Positions 7,453-15,158 of a stretch of 64,000 bases of DNA are shown here, in pieces (positions within the stretch are counted from its first letter, which is position 1; each line of letters begins with the position of its first letter). Position numbers and translations under genes: made by a program. Origin of the DNA: TMP-86 sp046347195 (lineage in GTDB: Bacteria; Pseudomonadota; Gammaproteobacteria; Steroidobacterales; Steroidobacteraceae); assembly GCA_046347195.1 (NCBI GenBank), contig JAXMGQ010000007.1:62001-126000 (forward strand), given 5' to 3'. The notes under the pieces were generated by a model. That model saw only the letters and a list, made by a program, of their open reading frames with translations. It was not told the DNA's origin and did no database searches.

Positions 7453-9915
7453 ATGAAACACGTGCCGCGGAATGTCCTGTCGTCCACGGGCTGCCACCGA
7501 CCCTCGGGTCTCGCGCTGATCGTGCTCGCCGTGCTGAACTTCGGCGCGGCGAACGCTGCCGATGAGGCGGGGCAAGGGGAGGGGCTCGCCGAGATCGTGG
7601 TCACGGCCACCCGCCACGAGGAAACCATCAGCCGGGTCCCCATCTCCATCAGCGCCTTCAGCCAGGAAACCATGGACCAGAAGGGCATCAAGGACATCAA
7701 CGATGTGGTGCGCTTCACGCCGGGCCTGTCCATCGACAACTCCGGCACGAACGCCATATCGATCCGCGGCATCTCTTCTTCCGGAGGCGCCGGCACCACC
7801 GGCATCTACATCGACGACACGCCCATCCAGATGCGCGCGCTGGGCTTCAACCCCGACGATACGCTGCCCAAGACCTTCGATCTGGAGCGCGTCGAGGTGC
7901 TGCGCGGCCCGCAGGGTACGCTGTTCGGATCCGGATCCGAAGGCGGTACGGTGCGTTACATCCTCGCCCAGCCGAGCCTGACGAAGGGCTCCAGTTATGC
8001 GCGCTTCGAAGGTTCGTTCACGAACCACGGCGAGCCCAGCTATGAGGCGGGCTTCGCCCATGGCGGACCGCTGATCGAGGGCGTGCTGGGCTACCGGGCA
8101 AGTGTGTGGTACCGGTATGATGGCGGCTGGATCGATCGGGTGGATCCGACCACCCGCGACATCGTCGACAAGCATTCGAACCACGTCGGCACCGTGGTGC
8201 TGAGGCTCGCGGGCATCTGGCAGCCGCGCGAGGGCCTGACCTTCACGCCGAGCATCTTCTACCAGGACATCAAGCGGCACGATGTCTCGAGCTACGTCGA
8301 TCCCTACACCGACCTCGGCAGCGGCAAGTTCCGCAATGCGAACCCGAGCCAGTTGCCGATACCGGACAAGTTCTACCTGCCGGCGCTGAAGATCGAAGCC
8401 GACCTCGGCAAGGCCACCCTGATCTCCAACACTTCGCTGTTCCATCGCGACGAGATCACAGCCTACGAAGGCACCATGTACAACGTCGCCTTCTACCAGT
8501 CGCTGGGCTGGCCCGATGCGGGCTTTGGGCTGAGCTTTGTCGACCCCGCACAGTACCCGCTGATCGATGGCAGCGGCTATCACCTGCCGGCCTCGATCCA
8601 GAACTATCGCTCGCCGAACACGATGACCAACAAGCAGGAGAGCCTCACCCAGGAACTGCGGCTGCAGTCGGCCGACAACGACTCCCCGCTGCGCTGGACG
8701 GTGGGCGCGTTCTTCTCGGTGTCGCGGGAGGAGAGCGTGGAGGAGATCCACGACCCGATGGTCGACCAGTTCTTCCTGGCCATCTACGGCCTCACCGCCG
8801 AGGAGGCCTGGGGGATCGGCCTCATGCCCAATGGGGATTCCTACTACAACCGGAACGTCGCGCACGATCGCCAGGTCGCGGGCTTCGGCGAACTGACCTG
8901 GTCGTTCACGGATCGCTGGAAGCTCACCCTGGGCGGGCGCTATGCGAAGATGACCTTCGATCTGAATCACTTCGCCGATGGCCTGCAGAACTTCGGGCCC
9001 GACCAGTCCTACGCCAGCCAGTCGGAGAAGGCGTTCACGCCCAAGATGGGCTTGGCCTTCCAGCTGGATCCGGACAACCTGTTCTACGCCACGTATGCGA
9101 AGGGGTTCCGCCCTGGCGGCGGCAACCCGCCGCTGGTCGAGCAGTGCGCGGGTGGACTCGTCGACCTCGGCTACACCGACGGCCAGGCGCCGCTCACCTA
9201 CGACTCCGACAAGACCAACAGCTACGAGATCGGCTCGAAGAACAACTTCAACAACCGGCTGAAGCTGGCCACGAGCCTCTACTACATCAAGTGGAACGGC
9301 ATCCAGCAGAACGTCTACGTCGTCACCTGCGGACTGCAGTTCACCGACAATCTCGGCACGGCCGTGGCCAAGGGCTTCGACCTGCAGGCCGAGGCCCGCC
9401 TCGGCGATCACCTGGATCTCGAGGCGGCCGTGGGCTACACCAGTGCCCGCTACACCAAGGACTCGAAGGCAGGCCTTGCGATCACCGGTGATGCCATCTC
9501 GGGCGAGGCGGCCATCGGCGGAAGCCCGGGCGCGATCGCGCCGTGGACGGTATCGCTGGGACTGCAATACCGGTTCCCCAATATCGGCGATGGCGGCTTC
9601 GTGCGCTTCGACTACCAGTATCAGAGCCGCAACAACTGGCCGGCGGTGAGCCAGGATCCGCGCTCCTCGCAATTCTCTCCCTACACCTACACCGTGCCGT
9701 CCAACAAGTTCGCCTCGTTGCGTGCCGGCGCTGCGTTCGGGGGGTGGGATGTCTCGCTGTTCGTGGACAATCTGTTCGACACCCGCACGACGACCAACTA
9801 CCTGAGTTCCGTGGTCGATCCGTACTTCCCCGGCGGCAATCCGCCGAATCCGATGTACACGAGCTTCACCTACCGGCCGCGCACCATCGGCCTCACCGCC
9901 AGCTTCCGACGGTGA
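7453..9915 (+). CDS. TonB-dependent outer-membrane receptor
   Basis: The ATG at 7453 is chosen because GGGGGAG at 7441-7447 sits at the right distance, and it gives a clean signal peptide (to about NAADEA); an ATG 33 bases upstream lacks this. The 820-residue product has a TonB-box-like stretch (AEIVVTATR), a plug domain (PISISAFSQETMDQKGIKDI; LERVEVLRGPQGTLFGSGSE) and a beta-barrel ending in an aromatic-poor SFRR terminus. Such receptors import siderophores, vitamins, glycans and other ligands. The plug and barrel resemble the broad iron-complex/uncharacterised class, and the ligand is not readable from sequence. It is translationally coupled to the following phosphoesterase. Confidence 0.9.
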   Translation: MKHVPRNVLSSTGCHRPSGLALIVLAVLNFGAANAADEAGQGEGLAEIVVTATRHEETISRVPISISAFSQETMDQKGIKDINDVVRFTPGLSIDNSGTNAISIRGISSSGGAGTTGIYIDDTPIQMRALGFNPDDTLPKTFDLERVEVLRGPQGTLFGSGSEGGTVRYILAQPSLTKGSSYARFEGSFTNHGEPSYEAGFAHGGPLIEGVLGYRASVWYRYDGGWIDRVDPTTRDIVDKHSNHVGTVVLRLAGIWQPREGLTFTPSIFYQDIKRHDVSSYVDPYTDLGSGKFRNANPSQLPIPDKFYLPALKIEADLGKATLISNTSLFHRDEITAYEGTMYNVAFYQSLGWPDAGFGLSFVDPAQYPLIDGSGYHLPASIQNYRSPNTMTNKQESLTQELRLQSADNDSPLRWTVGAFFSVSREESVEEIHDPMVDQFFLAIYGLTAEEAWGIGLMPNGDSYYNRNVAHDRQVAGFGELTWSFTDRWKLTLGGRYAKMTFDLNHFADGLQNFGPDQSYASQSEKAFTPKMGLAFQLDPDNLFYATYAKGFRPGGGNPPLVEQCAGGLVDLGYTDGQAPLTYDSDKTNSYEIGSKNNFNNRLKLATSLYYIKWNGIQQNVYVVTCGLQFTDNLGTAVAKGFDLQAEARLGDHLDLEAAVGYTSARYTKDSKAGLAITGDAISGEAAIGGSPGAIAPWTVSLGLQYRFPNIGDGGFVRFDYQYQSRNNWPAVSQDPRSSQFSPYTYTVPSNKFASLRAGAAFGGWDVSLFVDNLFDTRTTTNYLSSVVDPYFPGGNPPNPMYTSFTYRPRTIGLTASFRR

Positions 9916-11618
9916 TGGTCATGACACGGCAGACCGGCTGGCGCCCCGCGAAGCTCGCGACGATCATGGTGCTCGCGGTCTCGATGCTGCTCGGGAGCTG
10001 CGTGCGGCGCGAGCTGCGCATCGTGCCGCCGGATGCAGCCGCGCGCACGACCGCTGCGCTGCGCGCGCGCATCGACACCATCGTGGTCATCTACGCGGAG
10101 AACCGTTCCTTCGACAACCTGTTCGGGAAATTCCCCGGCGCCGAAGGCGTGTCGGCCATGATCGATGCCAATGGCGAACCGACGGCTGCCTACGTGCCCC
10201 AGCGCGATCGCGACGGCAGCGTGCTGGCGGAACTGCCGAAGACCTGGGAAGGCGTCACGGCGCAGGGCGTACAACCGGCGGTCACCGAGCAGCAGAGCGC
10301 GGGGCTGCCCAACGCGCCCTTCGCCATCGAGACGGGGTTCTTCCGGCATTCGCCGGTGCGCCTCGGCAGTGATGTCGTGACGCGCGACCTGTATCACCGG
10401 TTCTTCGAGAACCAGATGCAGATCGGCTCGGGGGGCAACGAAGGCTTCGCTGCCTGGTCGGATGCCGGCGGCCTCACCATGGGTCACTACGGCGCCCATC
10501 ACTCCGCGCTGATCGAGCTGGCGAAGCGTTACACGCTGGCCGATCACTTCTTCCAGGGGGCCTTCGGCGGCTCGTTCCTGAACCACCAGTACCTCATCTG
10601 CGCCTGCGCGCCGGAATACCCCCAGGCCAATACCTCGCCCGCCAAGCCGCGCATCACGGCGCTGGAGCGCGATGCGCAGGGGCGGGCGCTGCCGCGGCTG
10701 GCGCTGGCGGCCACATCGCCCCGATCAGCGCTGCAAGGTCCGCCGAAGTACGTGAGCAGCAGCTCGATCGCGCCGGCCGACTACTTCGGTGACGGGCGCT
10801 TCCATGCCATCAACACGATGCAGCCGCCTTACCAGCCCAGCGCAGCACCGCCGGCGCGTGATGATGTCTCGCTCGCCCATGCGGACCCGCTGCTGCCGGT
10901 CACGCTTCCGGCACAGACGGCCGCCACGGTGGGCGACCAGCTCGATTCGCGCGGCGTGAGCTGGGCGTGGTACGCCGGCGCCTGGAACAGCGCCGTGGCC
11001 GATGGCCGGCAGCCTGCCGATGTGCCGCGCAAGGTCATCTACACCCCCTCGACACCCGCGGGCGCGCCGGATTTCCAGCCGCATCACCAGCCGTTCAACT
11101 ACTACGCCGCCTTCGATCCCATCGCCCACGCCGACGCACGCGCGACCCACCTGAAGGACTACGAGGACCTGGTGTCGGACGCCGAGCGTGGCCGGCTGCC
11201 GCAGGTGGTCTTCTACAAGCCGCAGGGGAACCTCAACCAGCATCCGGGTTACGCCTCGATCGCGGATGGCGATGTGCACATCGCGGAGCTGGTCGCGCGC
11301 CTGGCGAAGTCGCCTCAATGGCCGCGCATGCTCATCGTGATCACCTACGATGAGTTCGGCGGCTTCTGGGACCACCTGCGCCCGCCGCATGGCGACCTGC
11401 TGGGGCCGGGCACGCGCATCCCGGCCATCATCGTCTCGCCGGTGGCACGACGCGGCCACGTCGACCACACGCCCTATGACACGGGCTCGGTGCTGCGGCT
11501 GATCGGCCGGCGCTTCGACTTGCCGAAGCTCCCCGGTCTCGCGCAGCGTGACGCCGCGCTCGCCGCGCATGGCGAGCCGCCGATGGGAGACCTGACCGAG
11601 GCGTTGCGGCTGCCCTGA
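9915..11618 (+). CDS. Phosphoesterase (AcpA/phospholipase C family) lipoprotein
   Basis: The ATG at 9915 overlaps the receptor stop codon by one base, which indicates translational coupling (a second ATG follows at 9921). The 567-residue product carries a lipoprotein signal with a lipobox ending LGSC (near residue 32). The alkaline-phosphatase-fold phosphoesterase motif IVVIYAENRSFDNLFG holds the metal-binding E-N-R-S-F-D. YDEFGGFWDH near the C-terminus provides further metal ligands. This Pfam Phosphoesterase family includes acid phosphatases (AcpA) and non-haemolytic phospholipases C. A surface or periplasmic role in releasing phosphate or a dephosphorylated ligand for the adjacent receptor is plausible but inferred. 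Confidence 0.85.
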   Translation: MVMTRQTGWRPAKLATIMVLAVSMLLGSCVRRELRIVPPDAAARTTAALRARIDTIVVIYAENRSFDNLFGKFPGAEGVSAMIDANGEPTAAYVPQRDRDGSVLAELPKTWEGVTAQGVQPAVTEQQSAGLPNAPFAIETGFFRHSPVRLGSDVVTRDLYHRFFENQMQIGSGGNEGFAAWSDAGGLTMGHYGAHHSALIELAKRYTLADHFFQGAFGGSFLNHQYLICACAPEYPQANTSPAKPRITALERDAQGRALPRLALAATSPRSALQGPPKYVSSSSIAPADYFGDGRFHAINTMQPPYQPSAAPPARDDVSLAHADPLLPVTLPAQTAATVGDQLDSRGVSWAWYAGAWNSAVADGRQPADVPRKVIYTPSTPAGAPDFQPHHQPFNYYAAFDPIAHADARATHLKDYEDLVSDAERGRLPQVVFYKPQGNLNQHPGYASIADGDVHIAELVARLAKSPQWPRMLIVITYDEFGGFWDHLRPPHGDLLGPGTRIPAIIVSPVARRGHVDHTPYDTGSVLRLIGRRFDLPKLPGLAQRDAALAAHGEPPMGDLTEALRLP

Positions 11619-11641
11619 AGCGCGCGCCTCGCCGGCCGCGC

Positions 11642-12967
11642 CTAGTTTTCGGCGGACCGGTCCGCGGTTGGCTGGCCGTCCTGCAGGTAGGTCACACCCT
11701 GTTTCATCACGAAGCGCACCTGCTGCATGAGGTGGATGTCCTCGAGCGGATTGCCGGGCACGGCCACGACGTCGGCGAACTTGCCCGGCGTGAGCGAGCC
11801 GATCTCCTTCTCGTGCCGCAGGAGCGTGGCAGCATTCAGCGTGGCCGCCTGCAAGGCCGCCGCCGCCGGAATGCCGGCCTGGACCATCAGCACGAACTCG
11901 CCGGCATTGCGGCCATGGGGGTAGACCCCGGCATCGGTGCCGAAGGCCATCTTCACGCCGGCCTTGTAGGCTCGGCCGGCGGTGCCGGCGATCTGTGCGC
12001 CGATGGCGATCGCCTTGGCCGCCACTTGCGGTGGGAAGAAGCCGGGGGTCCTGGCCTTCTCGGCGACGAAGGCGCCGGCGGAGATGGTGGGCACGTACCA
12101 GGTACCGCGTTCCTTCATCAGCCGGATGTCCTCCTCGTTCATCAGCGTGCCGTGCTCGATCGAATCGACGCCGGCGAGGACGGCGCGGCGGATCCCTTCC
12201 GCTCCATGCGCATGCGCGGCCACCGTGAAGCCGTAATCGTGCGCCGTGCTCACCACCGCTTTGACCTCCTCGAGCGTCATCTGCGAGTTGTCGCCGCTGA
12301 GACCCGGATCGAGAACACCACCCGACGGCATGATCTTGATCAGGTCATCGCCGCGCTTGTAATGCTCGCGCACGGCGAGGGCCGCCTGCTCGGGTGAATC
12401 GATGATGCCCTCGCGTGGACCCGGCGTGCCGGCCAGGTCCTGGCGGTAGCCATTGGTCGGGTCGGCGTGTCCTCCGGTGGAGCCGATGGCCCGACCGGCG
12501 GTGAAGATGCGCGGCCCCACGAGCTCGCCCGCGTTGATCGCATTGCGCAGGGCGAGCACCTCGTCGTTTCGGTCACCCAGGTTTCGCACGGTGGTGAAGC
12601 CGGCGAGCAGCGTGCGGCGCGCATAGACGGTGGAGCGGACCGCGAAGTCGGCGATGTTCCAGTGGAAGTCGTCGGTGTAGGTGGTCGGGCTCTGCTGCAT
12701 GCTCAGGTGCGTGTGGCTGTCGATGAGCCCGGGCAGGCAGCTGAGCTGCGACAGGTCGATGATCTCGGCGCCATCGGGAGAGCTTCGACCTTCCTCGATA
12801 CGCAGGATCTTCCCCCCATCGATGATGATCGTGGCCGCTCCCGCCATGCGCCCCGCCAGGCTGTCGAACCAGTGCCCGCACTGCAGGGCCAGCGGCCGTG
12901 CGGCGGCCTGCGCGCCCGCGCCAACACCCAGCAGAACGACGCCGGCCAGCCAAGTATTCGTCTTCAT
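11642..12967 (-). CDS. Secreted metal-dependent amidohydrolase (imidazolonepropionase-like)
   Basis: The start at 12967 is chosen because AGGAG lies 5 bases upstream and the protein then begins with a signal peptide (MKTNTWLAGVVLLG...AQAAA). A longer open frame upstream lacks both. The 441-residue enzyme has an intact amidohydrolase metal site: DSHTH after LPGLI, a candidate carbamylated Lys in LIKIMPSGG, HAHG, SIEHGTL and the Asp of FGTDAG. Related exported enzymes act on X-Pro or X-Arg dipeptides or other amides, so a periplasmic dipeptidase is a reasonable guess. It is convergent with the phosphoesterase gene (23-base gap) and divergent from the next gene. Confidence 0.85.
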   Translation of the reverse strand: MKTNTWLAGVVLLGVGAGAQAAARPLALQCGHWFDSLAGRMAGAATIIIDGGKILRIEEGRSSPDGAEIIDLSQLSCLPGLIDSHTHLSMQQSPTTYTDDFHWNIADFAVRSTVYARRTLLAGFTTVRNLGDRNDEVLALRNAINAGELVGPRIFTAGRAIGSTGGHADPTNGYRQDLAGTPGPREGIIDSPEQAALAVREHYKRGDDLIKIMPSGGVLDPGLSGDNSQMTLEEVKAVVSTAHDYGFTVAAHAHGAEGIRRAVLAGVDSIEHGTLMNEEDIRLMKERGTWYVPTISAGAFVAEKARTPGFFPPQVAAKAIAIGAQIAGTAGRAYKAGVKMAFGTDAGVYPHGRNAGEFVLMVQAGIPAAAALQAATLNAATLLRHEKEIGSLTPGKFADVVAVPGNPLEDIHLMQQVRFVMKQGVTYLQDGQPTADRSAEN

Positions 12968-13028
12968 GAGTGCTCCTGCGATGAGGTGCACGAAGTCTAG
13001 CGTGCGCCGGCGCGATACACTGGATGAT

Positions 13029-13859
13029 GTGAACCACAGGCCGGCGACTCCAGCCACGAATGCAACGGAAGGACAGGCCGGGCAGGGTGCTTTCACCTGG
13101 CGGCAACGCCTGCGCTCCTGGCGCAACTCGCTGGGCCTCTCGCTCTCGCAGCGCCTGCGTGGCTCGCGAGGCGAGTACCGCGAGCGACCCTGCGGCCGGT
13201 TGATTTCCGTTGATGCGCGCATCGACGGTCGGATCCGGGCGCTCCAGGAGCGGTACGCGGTGCGCTTCGAGTCCACGCTGAACTCGCGCACCAGCCTCAA
13301 CAACTACGCCTACCTCGAGCTGCTCGATCGGGCCTTCGATGCCGCGGGCGAGGCGGCCCCCCGTCCGGGACGGCTGACGGATGTGGGTTGCGCGAGCTTC
13401 TGGTATGCGGCGGCCCTGCATGCTTTCTTCCGGCCGGGTGAGCTGGCGGGGTTCGAAATCGAGGGTTACCGGCGCTTCTGGAATGGCCATACCCGGGCCG
13501 ACTACGCGAGGGGGTATGCCGGCGCGTTGCCCGGGGGGCGCTTCGTGGCCGCCGATTATGGCTCGGTGGATGCGCCGGCCGACCTCATCTCCTGCTGGTA
13601 TCCCTTCCTCACCGCAGCCCCGCTGCTGGCCTGGGGTCTGCCTCTCAAGCTGCTGAAACCAGTGGAATTATTCGAAAGCATCGGGCGCAATCTTGCCTCC
13701 GGCGGCGCCGTTCTCCTCGTCAACCACGGCCAGCGCGAGGCGGCGCTGGCGGCAGGACACGCCGAGCGTGCGGGATTGCACCGGCAATGGATCCGGGCCG
13801 AGGCCGATCCTCTTGTTCCGCGGCTCGAACCACCCGTGGCAAGTTATTGGCGGCGCTGA
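13029..13859 (+). CDS. Methyltransferase-like protein of unknown function
   Basis: I do not recognise a specific family. The chosen GTG at 13029 gives 276 residues. It lies 8 bases after a TACACT hexamer (13016-13021), with no Shine-Dalgarno, so the message may be leaderless. The basic N-terminus is followed by a segment resembling a SAM-binding motif I (RLTDVGCASFWYAAALHAFF), then an acidic strand end (LAGFEIEGY) and DLISCWYPFL in the place of motif IV, a layout seen in class I methyltransferases. The key glycines are only partly kept, so activity is uncertain. The RRM gene promoter appears to lie in its 3' end. Confidence 0.55.
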   Translation: MNHRPATPATNATEGQAGQGAFTWRQRLRSWRNSLGLSLSQRLRGSRGEYRERPCGRLISVDARIDGRIRALQERYAVRFESTLNSRTSLNNYAYLELLDRAFDAAGEAAPRPGRLTDVGCASFWYAAALHAFFRPGELAGFEIEGYRRFWNGHTRADYARGYAGALPGGRFVAADYGSVDAPADLISCWYPFLTAAPLLAWGLPLKLLKPVELFESIGRNLASGGAVLLVNHGQREAALAAGHAERAGLHRQWIRAEADPLVPRLEPPVASYWRR

Positions 13860-14044
13860 ATTAGTTGCTGTATAGTCGCCCGCGGTTCGCTGAACCCTCT
13901 TTGTCCGTTGTTTCCTGGTCCCAGCGCGACGTCGCGTCACCTTGGCCACAACCTACATGGCAGGTTTTCGATCCCGGGTGACCGGCGTGATGTTCGCGAC
14001 CGGCCAGTGTTCGTTTTGTTCTCTCTCTCGCAGGTATTTTTCGT
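13847..14044 (+). promoter_or_regulatory. Promoter and ~160-base leader of the RRM protein gene
   Basis: TTGGCG (13847-13852) and TATAGT (13871-13876) are 18 bases apart, at the very end of the preceding gene. Transcription would start near 13883, leaving about 160 untranslated bases before the ATG at 14045. Long structured leaders are typical of cold-shock RNA-chaperone genes. T/C-rich stretches (14010-14030) lie just ahead of the CAGG ribosome-binding site. Regulation is inferred. Confidence 0.45.
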
Positions 14045-14332
14045 ATGACGAAGATGTATGTTGGCAATCTGCCGTTCTCCATGGACGAGGCCGCTGTCCG
14101 GGCCCTGTTCGAAAAGCACGGCGCAGTGCAGTCGGTGGCGCTGATCAACGATCGCGAAACCGGACGGCCGCGCGGCTTCGGCTTCGTGGAGATGGCGAGT
14201 GCCGATGCCGCTCGCGCCATGCAGGCGCTGAATGGCCAGGAAATCGGTGGTCGCGCATTGAAGGTCAACGAGGCCCAGGAGCGCACCGGCGGCGGTGGCG
14301 GCGGTGGTGGCCGCGGCCCGAAGCGCTGGTAA
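14045..14332 (+). CDS. Small RRM-domain RNA-binding protein
   Basis: The 95-residue protein is a single RNA recognition motif. RNP-2 is MYVGNL at residues 3-8 and RNP-1 is RGFGFVEM near residues 42-49, followed by a helix (ADAARAMQALNGQEIGGRALKV) and a short Gly/Arg tail (GGGGGGGRGPKRW). Bacterial RRM proteins of this size are RNA chaperones, often cold-induced, and the glycine-rich tail resembles cyanobacterial Rbp proteins. It stands alone between its own promoter and a strong terminator at 14363-14395. RNA targets are unknown. Confidence 0.92.
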   Translation: MTKMYVGNLPFSMDEAAVRALFEKHGAVQSVALINDRETGRPRGFGFVEMASADAARAMQALNGQEIGGRALKVNEAQERTGGGGGGGGRGPKRW

Positions 14333-14362
14333 GGCGCCGGGACGGATCCTTGAGTTGATCCC

Positions 14363-14395
14363 GAAGGCCGCTCGCAAGAGCGGCCTTCGTCTTTT
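14363..14395 (+). terminator. Rho-independent terminator after the RRM gene
   Basis: A perfect 11-bp stem (GAAGGCCGCTC at 14363-14373, GAGCGGCCTTC at 14378-14388) with a GCAA tetraloop is followed by GTCTTTT. It lies 30 bases past the RRM stop codon and separates it from the rimP operon. Confidence 0.9.
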
Positions 14396-14478
14396 GGCCG
14401 GAAGTCCCGGATGGCGTGGGAGGCGGCCTTCCCGCGCGTGCATCGTCGTGGCGCTTTCCTTTCATCCCATGATTTCCT

Positions 14479-14625
14479 TATAATCGCGGGCTTCGGCGGG
14501 GCGGGCCTTGTGCGCCTGTTCCGCGGGCCACGCCAGGGGCCCAGTCGAACGCTTTGTCGTGCAGCGTCCCGCGCCTTTCGGCCTGGACGGCTGCGTTGCA
14601 AGAGGGGGCCGCTGGTCCCCTTTTT
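14479..14625 (+). promoter_or_regulatory. rimP-nusA-infB operon promoter and leader attenuator
   Basis: A consensus TATAAT is present at 14479-14484 with only a weak -35 (near 14455-14461). About 120 bases downstream, inside the leader, GGGGGCC (14604-14610) pairs with GGTCCCC (14614-14620) around a GCT loop and is followed directly by TTTTT (14621-14625), a classic intrinsic terminator placed 35 bases before rimP. Since NusA acts on hairpin pausing and termination and is encoded in this operon, the site could be an autoregulatory attenuator, as the rimP-nusA leader is in other bacteria. No tRNA-fMet (metY) gene is present here, unlike E. coli. The 14333-14660 gap contains nothing else I can identify. 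Confidence 0.6.
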
Positions 14626-14660
14626 GTTTCTGGGGTCAACGCCCCGCGGGGAGCTTTCCG

Positions 14661-15113
14661 GTGGCGGATTTGCGCGAGGTGCTCCTGCCGATGCTCGAGC
14701 CGGTGGTGGAAGCCCGGGGATTCGAGCTGGTGGAAGTGGAGTTCGCGTCGGGTGGACGGGGAGGAACCTTGCGGCTGTACATAGATTCGGCCGCCGGCGT
14801 CACCGTCGAGGATTGCGCGCGCGTGAGCCACGCGGTGAGCGAGGCTCTCGAGGTGCAGGATCCGATCCCGGGGCATTACACCCTCGAGGTTTCATCACCC
14901 GGCTTCGACCGGGTGCTGCGCAAGCGCGAGCATTTCGAGCGCTTCGTCGGGGAACGGGTGGCGGTGGAGATGCGGCTGCCGCTCGATGGGCGCAGGCGCT
15001 TCGCGGGGACGCTGAGCGCGGTCACGCAGACCCGCATCGAGGTCGAGGTGGATGGCCGGAAGTACGAACTGCCTCTGGATGGGATCCAGAAGGCGAGGTT
15101 GAAACCGGCATGA
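14661..15113 (+). CDS. rimP: Ribosome maturation factor RimP
   Basis: A 150-residue protein needed for late 30S subunit assembly. The GTG at 14661 is chosen because GGGGAG at 14648-14653 gives correct spacing and the product then begins at the conserved start (VADLREVLLPMLEPVVEARG). A longer frame upstream reads through the leader terminator and is rejected. Family motifs ELVEVEFASGGRGGTLRLYI, VEDCARVSHAVSEALEVQD and LEVSSPGFDRVL are all present. First gene of the rimP-nusA-infB-rbfA-truB operon. Confidence 0.95.
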   Translation: MADLREVLLPMLEPVVEARGFELVEVEFASGGRGGTLRLYIDSAAGVTVEDCARVSHAVSEALEVQDPIPGHYTLEVSSPGFDRVLRKREHFERFVGERVAVEMRLPLDGRRRFAGTLSAVTQTRIEVEVDGRKYELPLDGIQKARLKPA

Positions 15114-15158
15114 GTCGAGGCGCGGTGCGCGCCCGGAGTTGGACGAGGAGTTGGGTCG

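Noticed and set aside
14480..14660. tRNA-fMet (metY) gene expected before rimP as in E. coli
   Set aside because: No cloverleaf, CAT anticodon loop or T-loop could be found; only a promoter and an attenuator-like hairpin.
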